Below are positions 26,738 through 33,804 of a stretch of 64,000 nt of DNA, piece after piece. The position numbers and the translations under genes are program-made. Position 1 is the stretch's first letter. Each line of letters opens with the position of its first letter. The stretch spans positions 248,001-312,000 of the forward strand of contig NZ_ML137197.1 of assembly GCF_004011805.1 (NCBI RefSeq). The letters are read 5' to 3'. The notes under the pieces were generated by a model, which did no database searches, was not told the origin of the DNA, and was given only the letters and a program-made list of their open reading frames with translations. Source of the DNA: Piscinibacter defluvii. Its GTDB lineage: Bacteria > Pseudomonadota > Gammaproteobacteria > Burkholderiales > Burkholderiaceae_C.

Positions 26738-28666
26738 TCAAGCGGTGCGGCAGTCCAGCCAGAGCATCTGGTAGGGCGCGAGTTCGAGCGGGCGGCGCAG
26801 GTCGGCGTGGCCGCCGCCGATCAGCTCCTCGGCCGCGGCCGGCATGCCCGAGAGCACATGCGCCTCGATGCGCTGCGGCTGCTCGCTGAAGTTGGCCAGC
26901 ACCAGCACGCTGCCGCGCGCCGCCGGGCGCATGAAGCCCAGCACGTGCGGGTTCTTGCTCCAGAACGCGATCAGCCGGTTGCCGGCGAAGCAGTCGAGCG
27001 AGCGCCGCACCTCGATCAGCCGGCGCAGCCCGCCGTAGATGCGGCCGGCGTCGCTGGCCGCGTCGTGGCGCTGCGCGTAGCGCGCCGCGTCGCGGCGCGG
27101 CCGGTGCACCCAGCGGCTGTCGTCGCCCTTGCCGGGCTCGTTCACGTAGCCGGGGTCGTTCAACGTGCCGACCTCGTCGCCGAGGTAGATCAGCGGGATG
27201 CCGCCGGCCGCCAGCGCCACGCCGTGCAGCAGCAGGATGCGCGCCACCGCATGCGGGTCGTGCTGCTCGAGCCCGCACAGCGAGGCGCAGGTGCCGCTGA
27301 TGCGGCAGTCGCCGGTGGCCGGGTTGTCCTGGAAGGGCACGCCGCGCGCGAAGCTGCCGGGGAAGCGGTTGACGTAGAAGCGGTTCAGGAACTGCCGGTG
27401 GTCGAAGCCCCTGATGCCGAGCTGGATCGCGTCTTCATCCGCGAAGGTCCAGCCGATGTCGTCGTGGCTGCGCACGTAGTTGACCCAGGCGGTGCCGGCG
27501 GGCAGCGCGTGGCGCCGCTCGAGTGCCTGCTGCAGCAGGGCGACCTGGCGCGTGGCCAGGCTCTCCCACAGCAGCGCCATCTGCAGCGGGTTGTAGGAGA
27601 TCTGGCACTCGGCCGGCGCGATGTACTTCACCACGTCGTCCGGGTGCACGATGGCCTCGCTCTTGAACAGCAGCGCCGGCGCGGCGATGCGCGCCAGCGC
27701 GTTGTAGGCGCGCAGCAGCGTGTGCGCCTCGGGCAGGTTCTCGCAGGACGTGCCCAGGCGCTTCCAGATGAAGGCCACCGCGTCCATGCGCAGGAACTCG
27801 ACGCCGAGGTTGGCGATGGCCAGCATCTCGCCGGCCATCGCCGCGAACACCTTCGGGTTGGCGTAGTTCAGGTCCCACTGGTAGGAGTGGAAGGTGGTCC
27901 AGACCCAGCGGCCGTCCTCCAGCTGCGAGAAGGCACCGGGGTGCTCGTCGGGGAAGATCTCGCGCAGCGTGCGCTCGTAGCGGTCGGGCTCGGTGCGGTC
28001 GGGGAAGATGAAGAAGAAGTCGCGGTAGGCCGGGTCACCGGCCTTCGCGGCCACGGCCCAGTCGTGCTCGTCGGAGGTGTGGTTGAACACGAAGTCGAGC
28101 ACCAGCGAGATGCCGGCCTCGCGCAGCTGGCCGGCCAGCGTGCGCAGTTCGGCGATCGTGCCGAGCTTCGGGTGCGTCTCGCGGTAGCTGCTGACGGCGT
28201 AGCCGCCGTCGCTGTGCGGCTCGGGGCACTTGAACACCGGCATCAGGTGCAGGTAGCTCAGCCCGAGTTCGCGGAAGTACGGGATCTGCGCCGCGATGCC
28301 GGCGAAGTGGCCCGCGTACAGGTCGACATAGCAGACGCCGCCGAGCATCGTCTGCGACTGGAACCAGTCCGGATCGTGCTCGCGTGTGTCGTCCAGCGCC
28401 TTGAGTTCGGGCGGCCGCTCGCACCACTGGGCGTAGACGCCGGCCAGCAGGTCGACCAGCACCGGCTCGAAATCGAGCCGCTGGCCGTACAGGCGCGCCA
28501 GTTCGTCGCGCAGCGTGCCGAGATGGCGGCGCAGGCGCGCGTCGAAGGCCGGCCAATGGACAGCGCCGTCGGGTGCCACCCGGTCGCGCAGCGCGCGCCA
28601 GAGCCGGCCGAGCTGTTCGTCCGGCGCGACCCAGTCCGCGCCCTGCGCGTGCTTCGGATCCAGCAT
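26738..28666 (-). CDS. ams: Amylosucrase (GH13 subfamily 4)
   Basis: Amylosucrase splits sucrose and builds alpha-1,4-glucan, releasing fructose. The 642-residue length matches the family (about 630-650). An N-terminal helical domain precedes the barrel. The nucleophile Asp is in [12 protein letters not shown] (near residue 293) and the acid Glu in [11 protein letters not shown] (near 335). [10 protein letters not shown] carries the third Asp. The start at 28666 follows an excellent ribosome site (GGAGGAGAC then ATG). An in-frame ATG 16 codons upstream was rejected because it lies in the promoter/operator region and lacks a site of its own. It heads the operon with ndh, the phosphorylase-kinase-like gene, MATE and lacI. 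Confidence 0.94.
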   Translation of the reverse strand: MLDPKHAQGADWVAPDEQLGRLWRALRDRVAPDGAVHWPAFDARLRRHLGTLRDELARLYGQRLDFEPVLVDLLAGVYAQWCERPPELKALDDTREHDPDWFQSQTMLGGVCYVDLYAGHFAGIAAQIPYFRELGLSYLHLMPVFKCPEPHSDGGYAVSSYRETHPKLGTIAELRTLAGQLREAGISLVLDFVFNHTSDEHDWAVAAKAGDPAYRDFFFIFPDRTEPDRYERTLREIFPDEHPGAFSQLEDGRWVWTTFHSYQWDLNYANPKVFAAMAGEMLAIANLGVEFLRMDAVAFIWKRLGTSCENLPEAHTLLRAYNALARIAAPALLFKSEAIVHPDDVVKYIAPAECQISYNPLQMALLWESLATRQVALLQQALERRHALPAGTAWVNYVRSHDDIGWTFADEDAIQLGIRGFDHRQFLNRFYVNRFPGSFARGVPFQDNPATGDCRISGTCASLCGLEQHDPHAVARILLLHGVALAAGGIPLIYLGDEVGTLNDPGYVNEPGKGDDSRWVHRPRRDAARYAQRHDAASDAGRIYGGLRRLIEVRRSLDCFAGNRLIAFWSKNPHVLGFMRPAARGSVLVLANFSEQPQRIEAHVLSGMPAAAEELIGGGHADLRRPLELAPYQMLWLDCRTA

Positions 28667-28690
28667 GTCTCCTCCGTCTTGTTCGGTCGC

Positions 28691-28730
28691 CAAAGCGATT
28701 TGATTATCCTCCAAATCGCTTTGAGCTCAA
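28691..28730 (-). promoter_or_regulatory. Amylosucrase promoter with two LacI-type operators
   Basis: On the minus strand TTGAGC (28725-28730) and GATAAT (28703-28708) are separated by 16 bp, a good sigma-70 promoter. Operator CAAATCGCTTTG (28712-28723, + strand) fills the spacer. Operator CAAAGCGATTTG (28691-28702) abuts the -10 and would cover the start site. The two are exact inverted copies of each other, 21 bp centre to centre, and the second is identical to 19736-19747. This layout predicts tight repression by the LacI-family protein encoded at the end of the operon. Confidence 0.75.
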
Positions 28731-28802
28731 GGCAACCTGACCTGCGACAAGGTCGTTCCCGGTCCCCGCGGAGGCCGGTCCGGCTGGCCCGACAATCCCC
28801 GC

Positions 28803-29420
28803 ATGGCTTCCCTGAGCGCGACCTTGCGCGAACGCACTGCCGCTGCCCACCGGCGCGTCGAAGGCACGCCCTTCGTGCGGGCCCTGCTGGCCGGGCGGCT
28901 GGACCGGGCCGGCTACACGCTGCTGTTGCGCAGCCTGCACGAGGTCTACGCCGCGCTCGAGGCGGCGCTGGGCGCGCAGCCCGCGCTCGCGCCGCTGGTC
29001 CACCCCGCCCTGCCGCGCAGTGAGGCGCTCGGCGAAGACCTGGTCCTGCTGCACGGCCCGCGCTGGCGCGAGGAACTGGCGCCGCGCCCCGCCTCGATCG
29101 GCTACGCCCGGCGCCTGGGCGAACTCGCCGCCGCCCAGCCGCTGCTGCTGGCCGCCCATGCCTACGTGCGCTACCTGGGCGACCTGAGCGGCGGCCAGGT
29201 GCTCGGCCGCATCGTGCAGCGCAGCCTCGGCCTGGCCGGAGAGGCCGGCACGCGCTTCTACCGATTCGAGGCGCCGCCCGACTCGCTCGCGCAGGGGCTG
29301 CGCGCCGGACTGGACGCCCTGGTGGTGGATGCGCCGCAGCGCGAGGCCCCGCTGGACGAGGCGCTGGCGGCCTTCGGGCGCCACGAGCACCTGTTCGCCG
29401 AACTGCAGGCGATGCGCTGA
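28803..29420 (+). CDS. Biliverdin-producing heme oxygenase
   Basis: The 205-residue HO-1-type enzyme opens heme to biliverdin, iron and CO. The proximal heme ligand is His16 (in TAAAHRRVEGTPF). The distal-helix signature is YLGDLSGGQVLGR (glycines near residues 126-131). Biliverdin is the chromophore of the bacteriophytochrome encoded convergently 22 bp away, so it probably serves as bphO rather than for iron acquisition. No TonB receptor or heme-transport gene is adjacent. It diverges from amylosucrase, and no PpsR-like site was seen in its 79-136 bp upstream space. Confidence 0.9.
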   Translation: MASLSATLRERTAAAHRRVEGTPFVRALLAGRLDRAGYTLLLRSLHEVYAALEAALGAQPALAPLVHPALPRSEALGEDLVLLHGPRWREELAPRPASIGYARRLGELAAAQPLLLAAHAYVRYLGDLSGGQVLGRIVQRSLGLAGEAGTRFYRFEAPPDSLAQGLRAGLDALVVDAPQREAPLDEALAAFGRHEHLFAELQAMR

Positions 29421-29448
29421 ACGGGGCCCCGGGGCGGCGCGTTCAGCG
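29415..29448. terminator. Inverted repeat spanning the two convergent stop codons (possible bidirectional terminator)
   Basis: CGCTGAACG (29415-29423) is the exact reverse complement of CGTTCAGCG (29440-29448), with a 16-base G/C loop that is itself self-complementary (GGGGCCCC). The TGA stops of the heme oxygenase and the bacteriophytochrome both lie in the stem. There is no U-tract, so intrinsic termination is uncertain. Confidence 0.45.
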
Positions 29449-31578
29449 GCCGCGCCGGAAGCGGCGGATGCGCTCGTACAGCAGCGTGGCGCGCTGGGTC
29501 GAGGCCTCGAGCTCCTCGAGCACCGGCACCACCGAGGGCGCCGACGGCCCGTCCGCGATGTCCATCGCCGCCAGGCTGGCGTTGGCCAGGATGGCGCTGC
29601 CGAGTTCGTCCTGCCCGGCGGCCGTGGCCAGCGGCCGGGCGCGTGCCAGCGCCTGCTCCAGGTGCTCGCGCGCCTGCGCGGCGCGGCGCGTCGCCGTCAG
29701 GTTCTCCAGCACCAGGATGTGGCCGAGCACGGTGCCGTCGCGCGCCGGCACCACCTCGACACGCAATGCCACCGGCACGGGCGGTTCGAGCGCCAGGGTC
29801 AGTTCGGCGCGCCAGGAGCGCCCGTCGTTGCCGAGCGTGGCGAGGCGGCGGCGCGCGGCGTCGGCCTCGACGAAGCAGGCCGCGAGCGCGTCCAGGTCGG
29901 GCAGCGCGCGCGCGTCGCGCCCGGTCAGGCGGTGGAAGGCTTCGTTGGCGAACAGCGTGCGGTGGTCGGCATCGGCGACGATCACCGCCTCGTTGGCGCC
30001 GCCGACCGTCGCGCGCAGCCGGGCGAGCTGGTGCTCGGCGATCAGCAGCCGCACCGCGTTGACCTGCACGATGATGTCGTTCAGCGCCGTGCCGATGGCG
30101 CGCGCCAGCGCCAGCTCGCCGCCGGTCCAGGGTGCGGCGGTGCCGCGCACCATCTCCGACCAGGCCGCGAAGGAGCGCCGCGGCGAGAGCTGCAGCGGAT
30201 CGTCGTCGATCATCGGCTTGCCGGGGTTGCCGGCCCAGGTGACCGACATCAGCTGCTCCTTGCGCAGCCACATCAGGTAGTCGGGCCGGTGGTTCGACAG
30301 GCGCACCGCGATCACGCCGCTGGCGGTGGGCGTCAGCGCGGACAGGGCCGGGTTGGCCTGTTCCACCGCCGAGCAGGCGAACAGGTCCTCACGCGGCCGG
30401 GTTTCGATCCAGTCGCGCAGCGCGCGCAGCTGCGGGGTCGACGGCACCTCGCCGGTGGTCAGCACCTCGTCGTCGTGGAACAGCACTGCGCCGCTCGCGT
30501 CCAGCGGCTGCAGCAGGGTGCGCGGGTTGCGCAGCAGCGCCAGGCGCCAGTCGCCCTCGGTCGAGGTGGCCTCGATCAGGCGCTGTTCGAGCCGGCGCAC
30601 CTGGATCGCCACCTGCGCGTAGGCGTAGTTCTCGATCGCCGCCAGGCGCGTGGCGATGACCTCGGCGAGCAGGTCGGAGGCGGCGCGCAGCGCGTAAGGC
30701 AGGCGCCGCGCCGCGTAGTGGTGGCAGGCCACCAGGCCCCACAGCCGTCCCTCGCGCACCAGCGAGACCACCAGCGTCGCGGTGACTCCCATGTTGCGCA
30801 GGTACTGCAGGTGCAGCGGCGACATGCTGCGCAGGCTGCACATCGACATGTCGAGCTCGGCCCCCTCCGGCAGCCGCGCCGGCTGCAACGGCGCGGCCGG
30901 CGCGTCGACGTCGACCAGCACGCGCACGCGGTTGCGCAGGTACAGCTCGCGGGCACGCTGCGGGATGTCGGTGGACGGGTAGTGATGGCCGAGCAGCGAC
31001 TCGAGGCGCGGGTCGCGTGCCTCGGCGATCACCTTGCCGTGGCCGTCGGGGTCGAACTGGTAGACCATGACCCGGTCGTAACCGGTCAGATCGCGGAACA
31101 CGCGCACCACCGCGTCGGCCAGCGTGCCGACGGTGGCCGCGCCGTTGAAACGCTGCAGGGCCCGCGCGAGCGCGCCGTCGAGGTCGGCGGACACCGGCTC
31201 GCCCGGCTCGGGCTCGAGCTCGACCACCAGGCCCTGGCCCGGCACGCGATGCAGGCTGCCCTCGAAGACCTGCGGCGTGCCGCGCACCGTCAGCGTGGTG
31301 CGCAGCGGCGCCAGTTCGCCCAGCTGCGGGTCCCGCGCCAGCTCGCGCACGGTCGCGTCGACCTCGGCCCCGAGCTCGCGCAGGCTGCGGCCCAGCAGGT
31401 CACCGGGCTGTGCGCCGAGCAGCCCGGCGACGTTCGCGCTCGCCTGCAGCACCGTCAGCGCGGGTTCCTGCAGCGTCAGCAGCAGGCCATGCGGCTGCAC
31501 CGAGCCGGCGAGGTGGATCAGCTCGCGCTCGCAGTTGGTCAGGTCGGCCTGACCGAAGGCGGGAGACTGGTCGTTCAC
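29443..31578 (-). CDS. bphP: Bacteriophytochrome without a histidine-kinase module (PAS-GAF-PHY-PAS)
   Basis: This 711-residue red/far-red photoreceptor has a biliverdin-attaching Cys16 (LTNCERE) ahead of the N-terminal PAS domain. The GAF domain (about residues 140-310) carries the DIP motif (STDIPQRA) and the chromophore-pocket His (SPLHLQYLRNMG). The PHY domain (about 320-500) has the tongue motif SPRRSFAAW. A second PAS domain follows (about 510-620), then a short helical tail. No H-box or HATPase domain is present, so output must be by protein contact. The GTG start overlaps the ppsR-like stop (GTGA, 31575-31578), as expected for a BphP that antagonises its PpsR partner in Bradyrhizobium-type systems. 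Confidence 0.92.
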   Translation of the reverse strand: MNDQSPAFGQADLTNCERELIHLAGSVQPHGLLLTLQEPALTVLQASANVAGLLGAQPGDLLGRSLRELGAEVDATVRELARDPQLGELAPLRTTLTVRGTPQVFEGSLHRVPGQGLVVELEPEPGEPVSADLDGALARALQRFNGAATVGTLADAVVRVFRDLTGYDRVMVYQFDPDGHGKVIAEARDPRLESLLGHHYPSTDIPQRARELYLRNRVRVLVDVDAPAAPLQPARLPEGAELDMSMCSLRSMSPLHLQYLRNMGVTATLVVSLVREGRLWGLVACHHYAARRLPYALRAASDLLAEVIATRLAAIENYAYAQVAIQVRRLEQRLIEATSTEGDWRLALLRNPRTLLQPLDASGAVLFHDDEVLTTGEVPSTPQLRALRDWIETRPREDLFACSAVEQANPALSALTPTASGVIAVRLSNHRPDYLMWLRKEQLMSVTWAGNPGKPMIDDDPLQLSPRRSFAAWSEMVRGTAAPWTGGELALARAIGTALNDIIVQVNAVRLLIAEHQLARLRATVGGANEAVIVADADHRTLFANEAFHRLTGRDARALPDLDALAACFVEADAARRRLATLGNDGRSWRAELTLALEPPVPVALRVEVVPARDGTVLGHILVLENLTATRRAAQAREHLEQALARARPLATAAGQDELGSAILANASLAAMDIADGPSAPSVVPVLEELEASTQRATLLYERIRRFRRGR

Positions 31579-32957
31579 GACTTGCGGGGCGTGCGCCGGC
31601 CACGCCGGCGCCGGGCCAGATTGTCGCGGCTGACGCCCAGCAGCTCGGCCGCTGCCGCCGCGTCGCCGCCGCAACGCTGCAGCGCGGCCTGGATGAAGTG
31701 GCGCTCGGCCAGCACGGCCGCCTCGCGCAGCATCTGCGTCAGGCTGGTGTGACCCAGCTGTCCGTCCAGCGCCTCCCAGGCCTGCAGGAAGGCACGCTGC
31801 GGCGCGGCCGCGAGGCCGTTCGCGTCGCCCGGGCGCACGACCAGGCCGATGCCTTCCTGGTCGCCCTCGGTGAGCCAGCTGGCCGACACGTGCGCGCCGT
31901 GCGCCGTGGCACTGCCGCGCAGCGCGAAGCCGTCGCGCTCGGCCAGGCCCTCGCGGCGCGTGTCGGCGAGCAGCACGTCGAGCGGCTGCCGGTCGTCACC
32001 GAGCCAGTCCGACAGCGGGCGGCCCACCAGCGCGGCCTCGCCCGGCTGGCCGATCAGCGCGGCGAAGGATTCGTCGCAGGCCCGCACGTGGCCGGCGGCA
32101 TCGGTGATCACCACCGCCGCGTCGCCCGGGTCGGCCTGGCGGCGGCGCTCGGCGGCCGACGGCTCGCCTTCGGTCGGGTCGCGCAGGCGCAGCAGCAGCC
32201 GCTGCGAGGCACCGACCCGGAACGGCGTGGCCGCCACGCTGACGTAGGCGTGCGCGCCGGCGAGCCGGGCACGCAACTCGACCGGGCGGCCGCCGCTGCG
32301 CGCGGTGACGAGCAACTCGTCCACCGCGGCGCGTGAATGGGCGTCGAAAAGCTGCACGGCCGGTCGGCCGAGCGGCGACTCGTCCGTGCCGAGCCGCTGC
32401 GCCGCCGCGTTGGTCGAGCGCACGATGCCGCTCTCGGCGTCGAGCACCAGCAGCGCGTCGGTGACCACCTGGCGCAGCGCACGATCGCGTGTCTCGGCCC
32501 GGCGCGCGCGCCAGTAGCCGCGCTCGAGCTCCTGCTGGGCGTCGAGGAACTGCTGCTGGATGGCCGCGATCGCACGCAGGTCGCGCCCCACCGCCAGCAC
32601 CGGCCCGCGGGTCCCGAGCCGGATGGCGGTATAGGCCACCGGGATGTCGGACCCCGCGCCGCCCGGGTGGCTGACCTCGCGGCGCCGCGCCAGCCCGGTG
32701 CTCGCGACGTCGCCCAGCAGCAGCTCGATCTTGCGCCGCGTCTCGGCGGTGACGGTGTCGGCCCAGGACCTGCCGACCCACTGTGCGGCCTCCGGCGCCA
32801 TCGGCGTGCCGACGGACTGCGCCACCCCGGTGATCACGCCGCTGGCATCCATCACCAGGGCGATGTCGCTGGACAGGGAGACGAAGGTCTGCGCCAGTTC
32901 GTTGACCCAGGGCGACAAAGCCTCCAGGTCGCTGGTAGTGCCCGAGCGTTGGTTCAC
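31575..32957 (-). CDS. PpsR/CrtJ-type regulator paralogue coupled to the bacteriophytochrome
   Basis: The 460-residue protein has three PAS-like regions joined by a glutamine-rich coiled coil (IQQQFLDAQQELERGYWRARRAE) and a C-terminal Fis-type HTH (AAAAAELLGVSRDNLARR). The GTG at 32957 has a ribosome site (AGGAGACG, 5 bp spacing) and gives a PpsR-like N-terminus. Two differences from the second PpsR in this window stand out. The conserved Cys before the HTH (EQLCIEAAL there) is Phe here (ERHFIQAAL), and the recognition helix ends in an Arg-rich tail (RRRRGRRTPRKS) instead of YVKLRRYGL. It probably represses photosynthesis genes in the dark and is released by far-red light through BphP. Confidence 0.88.
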   Translation of the reverse strand: MNQRSGTTSDLEALSPWVNELAQTFVSLSSDIALVMDASGVITGVAQSVGTPMAPEAAQWVGRSWADTVTAETRRKIELLLGDVASTGLARRREVSHPGGAGSDIPVAYTAIRLGTRGPVLAVGRDLRAIAAIQQQFLDAQQELERGYWRARRAETRDRALRQVVTDALLVLDAESGIVRSTNAAAQRLGTDESPLGRPAVQLFDAHSRAAVDELLVTARSGGRPVELRARLAGAHAYVSVAATPFRVGASQRLLLRLRDPTEGEPSAAERRRQADPGDAAVVITDAAGHVRACDESFAALIGQPGEAALVGRPLSDWLGDDRQPLDVLLADTRREGLAERDGFALRGSATAHGAHVSASWLTEGDQEGIGLVVRPGDANGLAAAPQRAFLQAWEALDGQLGHTSLTQMLREAAVLAERHFIQAALQRCGGDAAAAAELLGVSRDNLARRRRGRRTPRKS

Positions 32958-33004
32958 GCGCCGTCTCCTGTGTCGGGCTCGGAAGCTGGAATCGTCGGGG
33001 CATT

Positions 33005-33295
33005 CTATGCCCCGGGTCGTGAGCCTCCGATGCGCTGGATCAGGTCGCAGATGTGGGCGATCCCGGCCACTGCAAGCCAGAGGGCGGTCCAGGGCCAGGC
33101 GAGGCCGCTCGCCACGCCGCGCAGCGCCATCACCAGCGCGAAACCGGCCCCGAGCATCGCCAGCACCTCGGCGGCGCGCGGTCCGCGCCCGGTGCGCCGG
33201 TGCCGCCACAGCAGCCAGGCCGCCTCGACGAGCAGCAGCCCCGCGATCAGGTCGGCGGCGCGTGCCGCGTCGAGCCAGTCGAACCGGTCGGGCAT
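33005..33295 (-). CDS. Small membrane protein of unknown function downstream of tspO
   Basis: The 96-residue protein has three likely transmembrane segments: ADLIAGLLLVEAAWLLW (about 13-29), AEVLAMLGAGFALVMALRGV (about 41-60) and WTALWLAVAGIAHICDLI (about 68-86). I do not recognise the family. The ATG lies 2 bp after the tspO stop (TGA-cc-ATG), so translation is probably coupled. It is the last gene of the bchG-pucC-like-bchP-tspO run and lies 47 bp before the ppsR paralogue. A role as an accessory to pigment or tetrapyrrole handling is possible from position only. Confidence 0.7.
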   Translation of the reverse strand: MPDRFDWLDAARAADLIAGLLLVEAAWLLWRHRRTGRGPRAAEVLAMLGAGFALVMALRGVASGLAWPWTALWLAVAGIAHICDLIQRIGGSRPGA

Positions 33296-33297
33296 GG

Positions 33298-33804
33298 TCA
33301 GAAGGGGCCGTTGAGCCGCACCACCTCGAGGTTGAGCAGCGCCGCGAACGCCACCCAGGCCAGGTACGGCAGCAGCAGCAGCGCGGCGCGGCGCGAGCTG
33401 CGCCAGCACACCACCATCATCAGCAGGATCGAGGCCCACAGGAACGTGACCTCGGCGAAGGCCCAGTCGGGCCGGCGCAGGCGGAAGAACAGCAGGCTCC
33501 ACAGCACGTTGAGGAAGCCGTTCAGCGCGAACACGATCAGGATGCCGCTGCGCTGCCGCGCGCCGGCGTGGCGCCAGGCCATGACGCCGGACAGCGCAGT
33601 GAGCGCGAAGATCAGCGTCCAGGCCGGGCCGAACAGTGCATCCGGCGGTTTCCAGGGCGGCTGCTTCAGCTGCGCGTACCAGTCGCCCAGGTCGGTCGAC
33701 AGTCCGCCGAGCACGGCCACGCCGAGCGCGGCCAGCGCCGCGACCAGCACGGCGCGCCTCGACTGCGGCCGCTGCGGGTGTGCGCCGGGGCCGTCGTCAG
33801 ACAC
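33298..33804 (-). CDS. tspO: TspO/MBR-family tryptophan-rich sensory protein
   Basis: The 168-residue five-helix membrane protein has the Trp/Pro-rich loop QPPWKPPDALFGPAWT (about residues 48-63), NVLWSLLFF (about 98-106) and the C-terminal LPYLAWVAFAALLN. In Rhodobacter, TspO binds porphyrins and tunes photosynthesis gene expression in response to oxygen. Its place directly after bchP, with an 8-bp overlap, fits a tetrapyrrole-related role. The first 15 residues are polar and non-conserved, so the true start could be slightly later. Confidence 0.92.
   Translation of the reverse strand: MSDDGPGAHPQRPQSRRAVLVAALAALGVAVLGGLSTDLGDWYAQLKQPPWKPPDALFGPAWTLIFALTALSGVMAWRHAGARQRSGILIVFALNGFLNVLWSLLFFRLRRPDWAFAEVTFLWASILLMMVVCWRSSRRAALLLLPYLAWVAFAALLNLEVVRLNGPF

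Noticed and set aside
28667-28714. Upstream in-frame ATG for amylosucrase (MEDNQIALA...)
   Set aside because: It would put an operator and the predicted -10 inside the coding region. The later ATG has a strong GGAGGAGAC ribosome site.
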